This document shows, one piece after another, positions 13,801-25,500 of a stretch of 64,000 nucleotides of DNA. The DNA is from Scleropages formosus (lineage: Eukaryota > Chordata > Actinopteri > Osteoglossiformes > Osteoglossidae), in contig NC_041818.1 in NCBI RefSeq assembly GCF_900964775.1, positions 10,189,332 to 10,253,331 on the forward strand. The letters are read 5' to 3'. Every line of letters starts with the position of its first letter. Position 1 is the first letter of the stretch. The notes under the pieces are model-generated. The model did not search any database. It was not told the DNA's origin and was given only the letters and a program-made list of their open reading frames with translations. A program made the translations under genes and the position numbers.

Positions 13801-14309
13801 CATTTTGATATTACTGTCACCATTTTGACATATTCAAAGCTCAGCTCTACAACGGAGATGGCCTGGGGCCAAACAAAAATGTAATTTAAATAATGTCTGG
13901 CACCTTTCGGAATCTGCATGAAAATGGTGACATAGACAACAAGGCAGACAAATTTCCCCCCCTTTTTATCCCAAAATAATCCCATGCTGGATTGTGAGTA
14001 AAAGAAATAATATCTGACAAAAGTGGAAAAAATTAAAACTGGACTGATCCTAAGTCTCAAACCACTTGTTTTTCAAGCTTTAGTGATGCAGCACCGATCA
14101 AATGTCACTGACATGGCATAACGGTGCACTCCAGGTTACTTCAGATCAGCCCTCATATGCACAGTAGGTACTACTGAACTAATTTACTTCTGGAGCCTGC
14201 TCTGGAACATCCGTGACACACAACATCCAATTCGCTAATTTCACCTATCCTGAAAATAAATTTACAGACGTGAAAATGCATCATACTCCTAATGTTCTGT
14301 ACTACAACT

Positions 14310-14310
<1 letters not shown>

Positions 14311-14349
<39 letters not shown>
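14311..14349. repeat. (CT)n(CA)n microsatellite
   Basis: A run of about nine CT units passes directly into about ten CA units, within the MACROD1 intron. Confidence 0.9.
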
Positions 14350-16862
14350 CACTTTGTCTTGTGCAATATGAGCTCAATTCCCATCACTAATTATATGCAT
14401 ATTGACACTTACGTAAACAGTAAAGTGTTCATTAATGCCCAGTGGTTGCATGGAAACTGCCCAAACACACCTGCTTCAGTCTCTCTTCTTGGCCTTCATT
14501 GTTTTTCATTCTATTCTCTCTATAAGCTTGCTCTTTTTGTTCTCAGGTTTTTCCAGCCCATCACCCCTACAACCTATGTGAACTTCCGAAGAGAACTGGT
14601 TCATCGGGACTGGATATCTGTATACCAGCTGATGTGCACAGGAATAAAATTCAAAAGGGTGGCAATACAAAACAAAGGCCGCTGTGTTTGTTAGCAGACT
14701 TTCCTCACTGTAAGGGTTAGACCGAAGGCCCGTCAGATATGAAGACACACATCCAGTTCTCAGAGCAAAGGATAAACACAGTTTTATTCATATCTCGCTG
14801 AGCCTGAATGTCTCCAGTCACAACAGCATGTGTTCGAAACTGCCTGATAAATGCACCAATGAATAATGTATGCTATGAACTGTATACATAATCATTTGCA
14901 GTTTTTTTGCAATGATATTGATTCATGCAGTCATGTATGTATGTAATATGCACCTGAAATCTGTACATGCAAGTTGGTTATGCGTACTATTGAAATGTGT
15001 GACCCAGATGTGTGGTTAGTGTTGAGAGAGACATTAGAATTTTCTCCACATTTGGCTGGAAGAAAATTCTGAGCACCGATGGAGAATTACAGTATATGAA
15101 TAAACACTGCTATCTGCTGGCCAAGTCACAACATGCAGCACAGATGGTCATGCATCTCGCAACACACCACATAACTGGGACATTTCTTCTCATACTAAAT
15201 AATAAACATCACAAAGTATGCCACACTGGTGCCATTAAATTACTGAAAACAGACCTATTCAGCTTTTCATTTCTTTGCTGGGGTATCTGTCTGGTCAAAA
15301 CTTTATACATGTAATGAACAAAACAGAGGAAATACTTGTTGTACTGTATGAATCTCTACTTTGTGCAGACCACACAAAGCAAGATCCAAATCACTCAGGC
15401 ACATAAAGAAAGAAAAAAAAAAAAAAAAAACTTGACAGAATAAATTGATGGAGGTGAACAGTGTGGGATGGGCATAAAAAGCTTTGACTACATTTCACAT
15501 TCACACTCCCCTCCTTATCTATGCATAGTTGTGTTTGATGTCTTTCATATTAATCTGTACTCATTTCACTGGTTTAGTAATAAATGAGTGACAACATTCA
15601 GGTCTTAATTACATACGTACACTATGGTAGCAGAAACACAGAGGTGGTAGGAGGCAAAAAATAAAAACAGGTTTGCTGAAGAAAACACAAGCAGTACCGT
15701 GCTGTAACATGTAGAGTGATTAAAGGGTTAAGAATCCTAGATACACACATGTGACTGTCAAAGCACAGTCATTTTATCCAATACCACAGTTTCTGCCGGT
15801 GCACATCACCACACACCAGTACCTGCCAACAGAACTGAATCAAAACACATCCTACTCAAGACATTCCATGTGTGTTTGTGGGTCCGGAGATGTATTTGTG
15901 GATTTAAATTGTCTTTTGGCAGGACGTTGTCAAAATTATGTAGCAAAAGCATCTATGAGACAGTGTACAGGTGTCAAAGAGCAGAAACTATCTGTGCTTC
16001 ATGCAAAAACAAAAAAATTCACTATAACTAGTAGTTTCAGATCTGACCCTTATTAACAGTAAATAAAAATTCAAAAGCTTGCAGTTTGCATTAGACTGAT
16101 TCCAGTGGTAAATATTATCCTCCTGTCTGAAATAATTGAAATGTTCCCATTATCATCATCAGTACTATCACATCCTTAAAAAACACACTGGTCTGCTATT
16201 GCATTGCAGTTAGTAAATGGCATCATGTAAATCATATGTTTGAAAAACTGAAATGTAAAAAGGGAAAATCCAGTTGAACTCATTTACTGCCATGTAGTGG
16301 TACAACAATTCAAGTTAATACTGTGCCACATTATTTACATATAAATCATTTTTCAAAATCCATGTGATAACATTCAACAAAAGTAAGAGAACAAGTACTC
16401 AAACGCTTTGTATCTGGCCTTTATACTTCTTTTTTTCAAATTAAAACCTGACCTTATTCTAGTTAACACCAAACTTTACTCATTCTGCTGAAATTTTGGC
16501 CAAAATAATACTCAGCTGTAGATAAACTCTGGGAATTTGACAGTAAGTTCAAAGGGACTGTTTATTAATACATTTTACCACAGTTACAAAACTGAGTGCC
16601 AACAGAAAAACACATGAAGAAAACCTCATAAGATGCTTTGGACTGTACCTGTACAATATTGTTTAGGCAATATAGATGTGTGTATGATCAACCTAGCAAG
16701 ACATGTGGTTTCCCAAGAGGCTATGCCTCATGTAATTGCAAAGGTCACTTAATTACTGTCATCTGTGACCAATGAGAGAAGCCCGTATCAGCTGCAAATT
16801 GGTCAGTGAGGGTAGAAAAAAAAACACATTTGAGAAAATGGCAAAGTGACATTTCCTCTTAC

Positions 16863-19023
16863 CTGCATTAACAATGGCATCTACCTCCAGCTTGGTGATG
16901 TCACCTCTGAAGAGAGAGATCTTGCTGTTCAGCACCTCATTAACCTGATAACAGGTCTCACCAGTAGTCTGTCCTTAAAGGGGGGGGAAAAAAAAGTCAT
17001 CCTCACCATCATCCCACTGTAGATGAGTGAGTCACAGCTCTGGAATACTAGACAAACGTAGGAGCCCAGAAACACACAACAGGTGTTAAGAGAAATGTTC
17101 ACCCTCCTGTCTATGATACAGGATCAAATCCCAAATAACAGCACTTGACCATGAAACAGTTGATATTTTACATTAAGTTCATTGACTCATGTTGCAGACA
17201 TTCATATTACTAATTTTCAAACAAACACTTTCCAATTCACATTTACATACATTTTTTTCACCATTCTATTTAATACAATTTGTGTTTGCCGTGGAGTGTA
17301 AGCAGCCTGTGCTTCTTCACCCAGCTGTTAGCTGAAAGTAACACATTCAAACTCAAGCATGGAACTGATGTCACTGAACTTGCTTCCAGCGTGAGCGTTT
17401 CCAGAATGCATGGTGTTGATGATCAATAGTGAGAATAGCAACGCTGCACATGTTTATTGGATGAACCTATCAACAATCATCACTGAATAGGAATTTGTGG
17501 AGAGAAGGATTTTTATGGGCTGGCACAGTGGCTAATGCTGCTGCCTCACAGCATCTGAGCTGTTTGGGGCATAGGTTCAAATCCAGCTCAATCTGTGTAT
17601 AATCTGCATAGATTCTGCTCAGTTTGTGTGCAATCACCTTTCCTCTAGGCATTTTAGTTCTCTCCCACAGGCCATTCAGGTGAACTGGACATCAGAGCAT
17701 GACCCTGTACACGCATGACTACCCTGCAATGGAGTGCTGTCCGGTCCAGGCAGGATGCACCCAGAGATTCTGAGACATGCTGCAACCCTGCACCAGTCAA
17801 CCAATTACTGATAATCATGCATAGATGGATGGAAGTGTTAAAAGTTATTTTTACAGCTTCGACTATATCAGCTTTTATTGATTAAGCTCTGTTCAACTAA
17901 AGTGACTTTGAGCGGTAGGTAAAACGCAGTAACGAACAGACTTGCGATGCCAGGCTGCGTAAGAGGACGGGCCAACTTTAGAGCTCCTCTGCAGCCTTAA
18001 GGATTATGCCAACTTCATTATGACCGCTGCACGCGCTCATCCGCGCGCTGGGGGAGCGGTGTGTTTCGGCGGAGCGCGCGAGCTGCGGTGAGCCGCGCGC
18101 TGGACGGGACCTCCCGCGAAGGCCGTGCAGAATACGCTGACGTGTGACAGTGAGAGAACTTTAATATGTGGTTAGTGCTGAAGGAGTAGTGGCGAGGGGA
18201 CCTGGCTTACCGGCGGAGGGAGTCCACACGGGGATCTGGCTGAGCGGGAGCACCTCGGACACTCTGTACAGCCGCCGCCTCTCGCGCGGGCTCGCGGACA
18301 GCAGGAGCTCTGCGACACACGGACATGACACGACAGGTCGCCACTGTGAGACACACAAGGACTGGACTCTCGGACTCCCTGGGCTGCCCAAATTACCCGA
18401 CATTACCCTGTTTAAAAACGAACTTCAAGACTAATAATAAACTTGGACTCAACTCACTACTACTAGTTATGCCCCCCAGTTAGTGTTTTCTTTCTGTGTT
18501 TCACCCGTTTCCCACAGGGAAAGCAGTGCCTCAGTTTAAAACTCCTACAAAATTAGACTGAGCACTAACTTTTGGCCTCTTTCCAGTCGGTGTCGGGTGA
18601 ATCCAGATTGATGGAGTCAGAGCTGGAGGCCATGGCCGCCGACACCGTGCCGGAGTGCAGGCAGCCGACGGTGGTGGAGAGGCCGAGGGCGGCCAGCAGA
18701 GCCCAGCACCTCCGCCTGCCCCGACTGCTGCGAGGACCCTTCGGAGCCGCGGAACTCGTCGAGAATGAAGCACTTACGCCGCTGTTTCCGAACAACAAGA
18801 GAGCGGGCTGCACGGGTACAAGAGTTGCAAGTGCAGTGAAAGGCGCCCTGCTGAAGGCTTCGCCGGCGCCGCCGAAAGCCGCTTCTCGGTGAACCTCTGA
18901 GCGGCCGGAGCGGACAGTGACTGTAGAGTGGAGCGCGGGAACGAGCACGGGAGCGCGACAGACTGCACGGCCGCGGGACAGCAGCACGCCTGCAGTGGCG
19001 AGCGCAGACATTTGAAACGCCAT
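16863..19023 (-). CDS. MACROD1: ADP-ribose glycohydrolase MACROD1, 5' exons (partial)
   Basis: MACROD1 removes mono-ADP-ribose from proteins and hydrolyses O-acetyl-ADP-ribose; the mammalian enzyme is mainly mitochondrial. Two exons are seen. Exon 1 (19023 down to 18570, 454 nt, donor GTTAGT) starts at the ATG at 19021-19023. It encodes an Arg-rich, acid-poor N-terminus fitting a mitochondrial presequence and ends with the family-typical TDWKEAK. A second in-frame Met about codon 131 (MASSSDS...) matches the position of an internal Met in the human protein. The next exon (16973 or 16944 down to 16863) encodes NSKISLFRGDITKLEVDAIV, the first strand and ADP-ribose-binding start of the macrodomain, and ends mid-codon after AIVNA as in human. 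The segment that in human lies between (FLKGLSDKQREEHY and on) is not recognised. Later exons lie beyond the window start. Head to head with STIP1, 1.0 kb apart. Confidence 0.88.
17517..17832 (+). mobile_element. Diverged tRNA-derived SINE
   Basis: Head ggctggcacagtggctaatg, a B-box-like ggttcaaatccagc, then a recognisable but decayed middle (tctcccacaggccattcag) and a terminal ggatggaag. Lies in MACROD1 intron 1. Confidence 0.65.
18000..18435. promoter_or_regulatory. CpG-rich island inside MACROD1 intron 1
   Basis: About 350 bases are strongly GC- and CpG-rich (for example gcgcgcgagctgcggtgagc) in an otherwise AT-rich intron, 130-1000 bases downstream of MACROD1 exon 1. Both strands keep short open frames here, with no recognisable protein. 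It may be part of the MACROD1 promoter island, an untranslated exon, or the start of an antisense transcript. An acceptor-like cccgtttcccacag at about 18507-18520 on the plus strand would suit a plus-strand transcript. Confidence 0.4.
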
Positions 19024-19631
19024 GCTAATGATAGTAACGGCACCAGCTGACCGAACGGGACACTTTCGCTATCGACCTCACGCCAGGTTACTCCCCCTTA
19101 CAGGTTTCCAAGAAGCACTAGTGCGAGCTGACACCTCAGCTACTTTCATATACTATATAGGGGGTAGTATGTAACACAGGCGATGCTGGGAAAATAACGG
19201 CACGCCGCGCGCCGCCAATCACATCGTGGGCTTTGCGTCCCGCAGCTCCGTCTTACAAGTATGTAATATATATATTATATATATATATACACACATTACA
19301 CACACACCTAGGAAATGACTGCTAGCTAACGTGTAGAACGCCGTGAGTGTAGTTAGTTTTCTAAAGATATTTACACGTGGCGTATACTTGAAGGTCCAAT
19401 TCACAGAAGCAGACTTGACTTTCAACTAAAAGTTGCCATTTTACCGTGTAGTTCAAGAATAACTCGATAAAAGGGATTTGGACTACACTCTGACGACAAC
19501 CGAGTGTCTCCATTAACTGCATCAGATTACACTGGACTACAGTAACCAATCAGAAGTACGGTGCCTCAGTGACACAAAAAGAAAATGGCGGAATACTTGA
19601 TGGACCAAGTGGTTCACCAATCGTACATTCC

Positions 19632-19644
19632 GAAACTTCCAGAA
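19632..19644. promoter_or_regulatory. Perfect three-unit heat-shock element
   Basis: GAAacTTCcaGAA is three alternating nGAAn units with exact 5-bp spacing, the binding site of an HSF trimer. A second two-unit match GAAacTTC lies at 19666-19673. It lies about 390 bases upstream of the STIP1 start codon. STIP1 is a known HSF1-responsive gene in mammals, so the site fits its neighbour. Confidence 0.7.
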
Positions 19645-20002
19645 CACTGAAAAGCGATAGGCCCAGAAACTTCGATGCAGACCCCGCCTTGTCTGCGTGT
19701 GCATGGGCAACGAAAATTTTCATACCCAACCGATATGTCGCTACACGCGAAAATCAGCCAATGTGCAGCTCTGGTTAAGGTTTGATAGACAGTGATTTCT
19801 TCCTGTCAGATCGAGCGGATTGTTGTACGTCATTATGAGTAGACCCATCGTTTTCACTACAACAGAAACGATGCGGCACTGCCTTTGATTGACATACCGG
19901 TTGACCAATAGAATTTCACAAGGGGCGGCCTTCCTTTGCCTGTCGGGGGCTCATTAATAGATTCTAGAGGGAGGAGTAGGAGCCTTGTCATCTCGCAGTA
20001 TC

Positions 20003-20010
20003 TTCTGGAA
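20003..20010. promoter_or_regulatory. Two-unit heat-shock element at STIP1 5' end
   Basis: TTCtgGAA, followed after two bases by a partial TTC unit (tca), lies 16 bases before the STIP1 ATG, so within the 5' leader or core promoter. A weaker TTCtaGAg is at 19972-19979. Confidence 0.5.
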
Positions 20011-20025
20011 CCTCATGGTAGGAAG

Positions 20026-20462
20026 ATGGAGAAAGTACGTATGGGTACCGGCGGTTGATTACTCTTTAAATTTCACATTGTAATATGAAACTTTAACTCT
20101 CAATTGCTATGCGGTACGTTACGTGCGAGGTAGTCACGGTAGCTGTGCAGTTCTGTAGCGTTAACGTCCAGACCAGAAGAAATACTAGCGCAACGTGGGG
20201 AGAAGAGAGTGTAGCAGTGCGAAGGGTCAGCTGAGCTAGGTAGCTAACTAGCTTATTCAGCCGTTGGTTTGTCTGCTTCGTTCAGCTTGAGCGTTTTTTT
20301 TTTTTTCCGGCTTTTGGTGACTTTTTTTCGTGTGTGTGTGTTGTTGTGGCTTTACGTTGACACTGACAGGCAGCTGAATCAATGGCAGTAAATATTACGT
20401 CGTGTGGGGGGATTGGAACCGACTTAGTAACTGATCCGCGCAGCAGTGCAGGACGCAGGCTG

Positions 20463-20529
<67 letters not shown>

Positions 20530-22525
20530 GCTGTTGGGCACCACGAAGTGTGTGTGTGTGTGACCGCAGTGAGTGGTGCTGAGAAGCTGCGTTTACACAC
20601 ACGACGACATACTGTATATTACACATCGGACCGGGGCAACCTGTCACTGACTGACTCGTGTCCGCGCTGTTGGCGGATCGAGTGAAATGGTTACTTTCCT
20701 TGTTGTACAGCCAGGCAGGTCGCTATTGATTCTCTTCAAGCAGTGGCACTAAGAACCGTTGGAAGGCGAAGGGACCTGTTAACGTAGTAATGCACATTAA
20801 GTGGTGTCTCTCTTGTTGTGCTGGGGGGATAGGTAAACCTAATTAAACTGCAGTGTTTGTTAACCAGCAGTGTACAGTGTAGCTTCATACAGTGTGGTTT
20901 GTGCATGCTGTCATGCTGATAATATTTGGCTCATCCAGTTTATCCTGACACCAGTCATTGTAGTTCTCACGCTGTATTGTACATTTTCTCATGACTTCTT
21001 CACTTCCTTCATCTGTCTTTGTCAAGTTTTCACCTTCTCAGTTACGCTCAATATTTTTTGCTCCGCTCCTACAATCTCTCACTTGGATTTTTCTGTCTTT
21101 GAAACACTCAGTTGTTGCATTGATCAGGATTTGCTTTTCTCCATAGATATCAGAGTTGAAAGAGAAGGGGAACAAGGCACTAAGCAGTGGGCAGTTGGAG
21201 GAGGCCATTCGCTGCTACACAGAGGCCTTGACTCTAGACCCTTCCAACCATGTGCTCTACAGCAATCGCTCGGCGGCCTATGCGAAAAAGGGAGACTACG
21301 AGAATGCCCTGAAGGATGCCTGCAAGACTGTTGAGATCAAACCAGACTGGGGCAAGGTCAGTGGTATACTCCTACAACTGTTGGCCTTTATGCAGTTTTC
21401 TCTCTCTGCATAGCTGTGAAACGGCTTACTATACATTGCTTCAAGTCATAAAGGAATAACTGTTTTGTACTTGCAGGGCTATTCCCGAAAGGCTGCTGCA
21501 TTAGAGTTTCTTAAGAGATTTGATGAGGCCAAGGAGACGTATCAGGAAGGACTGAAACGAGAGCCAAACAACCAGCAACTGAAAGAGGGACTTCAGAATG
21601 TCGATGTTCGCCTAGCAGGTAAATGGAAATGAAACATGAGAATGGGCACACATGTCCATTTATGTCGTGCTTCCTTTCTTTAAAGTTTGACTCGTGCACA
21701 TATTCAGGTATACAACTTCACTGCTTCTTCATGTAAATGATAGTTATGTGGCCAACAGTGTCTTGGTAGAAAGTATAAAATCTGAAGTTGACATTTCTTT
21801 CTTTCTTCCCCCCCTTACTATAGAAAAGAAAATGATGAACCCTTTTGCTATACCTAATTTGTACGAGAAGCTAGAGGGTGATCCTCGAACCCGGGCACTC
21901 CTGTCTGAGCCTGGGTACAGAGAACTATTAGAACAACTCAGGAACAGGCCATCTGATCTTGCTACGTGAGTTCTGCTTTAATCTGTGTTTAGCATGCACT
22001 TTTTACACGTGGAATCTCTTCTTTGCTTTGTTTCCATTCACGTTCTGAATAACGTATGTAAAATTTATTAGTGCAGCAACTGTAGGTCCATTTAAGAGAA
22101 CTGAGAATTTGGCTTCATATTTTTTTCAGGGAACAGCGTGGGAGAAATTGGCAATGAAATGTACAAATCCTGTATAGGCTAATTGTATATAATCATGTAG
22201 TAAAGAGAATCGATTGCACTGATTCAAAGTTCTGTACATGTCATTGTCATGGTAACTGTATTGTGGTTAACTTGAACAATATTTGGGAAAAGTTTCAGAA
22301 TCTGAAATACACCCTTAGTCTACTCACCAGACTTTAGTCTTGTAGTTACTAATACATTTAGCTGATGCTTTTCCCTGAAACAGCTTAGAATGTTAAAATA
22401 CATTGTTACATTACTTACCCATTTATGCAGTTCGAAATTTTTACCGAAGCAGTTTTGGATATGCTTTGCTCAAGGTGGTGGCTCTTACCATTATGCTACC
22501 TTATGCCCCCTTTTTTTTTTTTTGT

Positions 22526-22564
<39 letters not shown>

Positions 22565-25500
22565 CATCATTCACCACACAGACCTTCGAACAGGTTATAT
22601 ATTCTAGATTTTAGTAATCTCACTTTGCAGGTGTTAAATGGAAGCTAATGTCTTTCATCTTAAATAGTGAAGGAACATTCAGATTTTTGAATATGCAGGT
22701 CTATCAAAAGTTGTTTAAACTTTGACTTTACAAATGGGGTTTATCTTGATGAAGACACATAAATGTATATATTATATATACAAGTATCGTGTAAATTTTA
22801 TGGTAACTAGGAGAGTAAACCAAAGGAGACTGTATTGGCAGTAACAGGTGGTAGAGATGGTATAGGAACTCTAAATGTCATGTCCTTTCTCAGCTTGTAC
22901 AGAGCTTTCAGGGAGTCTGGTTCTATTTTGTCTCCACTATATGCCTTTGTGTACAAGCAGTCCTAGAGTTACAAGTGTCCGATTTGCATACAAACTACCC
23001 CTTTGCTGACGAAGTTTTTTTTTTTTTTTTGGTCACCCTTATGTAAAAATCAGAACTTCATAATTTACCCTTTTAAAAATCAAATTGCACACAATGGGTT
23101 TTAATAGCAAGCGGGCACTACTTTGCAACCCGCATCAAAACATTGCGCGTCTACAGCAGTTCGTCATCTCATGGGTGGGGTGTGTGAGCCCGAGGTAGGA
23201 CAGAGTTCCTCCTTTTTAGTCGGGCCACAGTGCTGTTAGCAGTGTCTCGTGAGTTACTGTATTTGGCTTTAATTTTTTTGTTGGTTTTTTTCCCCCCTTC
23301 CTAACTATGGCAACAAAGTGTAAATGTGATTCATCAAAGAAAAGGGAAACAATCACGATGGATACTGAAGTGTAAATAATAAAGCGATTGGAAAAAGATG
23401 AAATGCCAACGAGCATTGGAAAGTGAACATTAAAGTTTGTTTAATGTTTTGCAGGAGCACACACTCTCTCTCTTATATATCGGAGTACTTGGCTATAAGA
23501 CATTTCTCAGCCTCTTCCCAACTGTGGAATCCAACTCGAGACAACCATCCCCTCTGCATTCTCAAACCTACCTTGCGTTCCTCTTCCAAGTTCTGTCCCT
23601 CATAGTTTCCCAGACCTCTTCCACATCTCGTAGAAACGACCGCCTGCCTTGTCCCTCGACCACAGTTTCAGATCCTCACCTCTGTTCAGTTCACCAATCA
23701 ACCGAACATTCGCCCATCCCCGAACACATCTAGTCCTTTGATTCTGAATAGACGATCCTGCACTTGGGTCCAGCCTCTACTGTTCATCATGACAGTAGTA
23801 ACATTTATGTCTTTATATCGCTGTTATAAATACTGTAGTTACGTTTATTAGTTATTACATTGTATTATTACTGTAACACTAAAACATCTCATATTTGTGT
23901 TTCTTTAATGTTTAAGCATAGAAATGTGCACGATATATACAAAGAAAAACGTTTGACAGGCTGACATTGGATACCCACTATACCTAACTGTTCCAACTTG
24001 AGTCAAAATCTGACTTGGACGAACCGCAGACACGAAACTTGTTTGTAATCTGGGGACTGCCTGTTTTTGTCCACTGTACTATATTTCAGTCGTGTGATAT
24101 TCAGCAGGAATGCTGTAGTTGCTATACTCCCTTATTGAAATTACACTGTGGATTTCTCTTTAATGCCACAACAAACTTATGCAAAACTTAATTTTGTTGA
24201 AGCTATGTGTCATTTATATTTTCAATAAACTTACTGTTTTTAGAGTGTAAGTTTTGTATGTATTGTTTTAAAAACAACTGCCTTGAGTGTTTAAACTTGT
24301 CTTGTGTATTTGATTTTTCAGATGTACTGGGGACATGAGCAGATGATTGTCATTATGTATGACAACAGTAAATAAAACAGGTTTCTGATGTGCAATAGCG
24401 TTTATATTCTGTGTTCTCTCTACTTCAGGAAGTTACAGGACCCTCGGGTGATGACCACACTTTCTGTCCTGCTGGGCTTTGATTTGGCTGGAGTTGAGGA
24501 AGAGGAAGAAGAGCCCACCCCAGCCCCAAAACCCAAACCACAACCGCCGCCTCCAAAAGAAGAGGATCTGCCTGAGAACAAGAGACAGGTGTGAAAGGGT
24601 GTAGAGAATGAATGCAATCCCCTCTGCTTGCTCGGGTGTCTGTGTAAAGCCTTGTTTGGATGAGTGGATACTGTGTCGGCATTCTGGCCCTGTAATCTGT
24701 CACTTTCATGTCTAGCAGCATAGCACATTCAGTCTGTGGAACCACAACACTGGAGCAGTGGACAGCAGCTGAAGTGTGTGTCTGTCTTCTTTTTTTGGAA
24801 AGAGAACTTAAAAACTAATGAGGATGTTTTTTTGAGCACGGACACTAACATTTACAAAACGCACCTTCGGAAGAGCCATGCATATAGGCCTATCTCCTCT
24901 GGTCTTAGATGTCAACTATTCAGAGTACATCTAACACATGACCCAGGCCTCTTCTCTCAAAGTTTGCAAGGCAGCCTCACAGGAGTTTCACAGTGTTGTC
25001 CATTGTGATTTTTTTTGTTCATTATTTTCAATTAACCATGTGTTGAAAGCAGTGAAAGGTGCAGTAACTCTTTCATGTTTATTTAACTTGCATTTTTCAG
25101 GAAGATGCATACGTGCGTTGAGATTTTCGTATGGTGTGTGAAAATGCAAGACGTCTGGAACAATGGATTTCCAGAGAAACAGCCACTACCTCCCCCCTAA
25201 AGTCCATAATTTTGATGCTAATCAATCTTGCAACTACAATTCATCCTCAATAATTTAAAAAGACCTGCTCAGTTTGCAGTTTTGATCAAGATTTTAACCA
25301 GCTGAATATTAAAAGAAGCAGTTCATGTGAAATGGCTATGACAATAAAAATAAGGACCAATATGGTACTCAACCAGCGGCTTACACAATCTCTCTCCTGT
25401 GTGCTCAACTGTTCTGCTTCAACCTGCCACTGTACATTCAGGCTCTGAAGGAGAAGGAACTTGGTAATGAGGCCTACAAAAAGAAGGACTTTGCCACTGC

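Larger units (their letters stand above)
1..16862 (-). other. MACROD1: Intron of MACROD1, no host exon recognised
   Basis: The MACROD1 exon at 16863-16944/16973 ends in a good donor, and no later macrodomain exon (the one carrying the GGGGVDG loop) is recognisable on the minus strand below it. The whole stretch is therefore read as one long intron running off the window start. It is AT-rich, with SINE copies, microsatellites and short open frames that show no family similarity. In mammals FLRT1 is nested in a MACROD1 intron, but no long FLRT-like leucine-rich-repeat frame is present here. Apart from the repeats listed separately I see nothing genic that I can support. Confidence 0.6.
19024..20025. 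promoter_or_regulatory. Divergent MACROD1/STIP1 promoter region
   Basis: The two genes start 1.0 kb apart on opposite strands. Near MACROD1 there is a tttcccagcatcgcctgtg (minus strand, about 19177-19195), one mismatch from the ZNF143/Staf SBS core, and a CCAAT box in gccgccaatcaca. Toward STIP1 there are CCAAT boxes at 19546-19550, 19617-19621 and 19905-19909, a YY1-like aaaatggcgg near 19583-19592, and heat-shock elements listed separately. A short AT/TATA dinucleotide stretch lies at 19266-19290. Confidence 0.6.

Noticed and set aside
20282-20647. 121-codon frame with a long Thr-His run
   Set aside because: A translation of the GT microsatellite in STIP1 intron 1.
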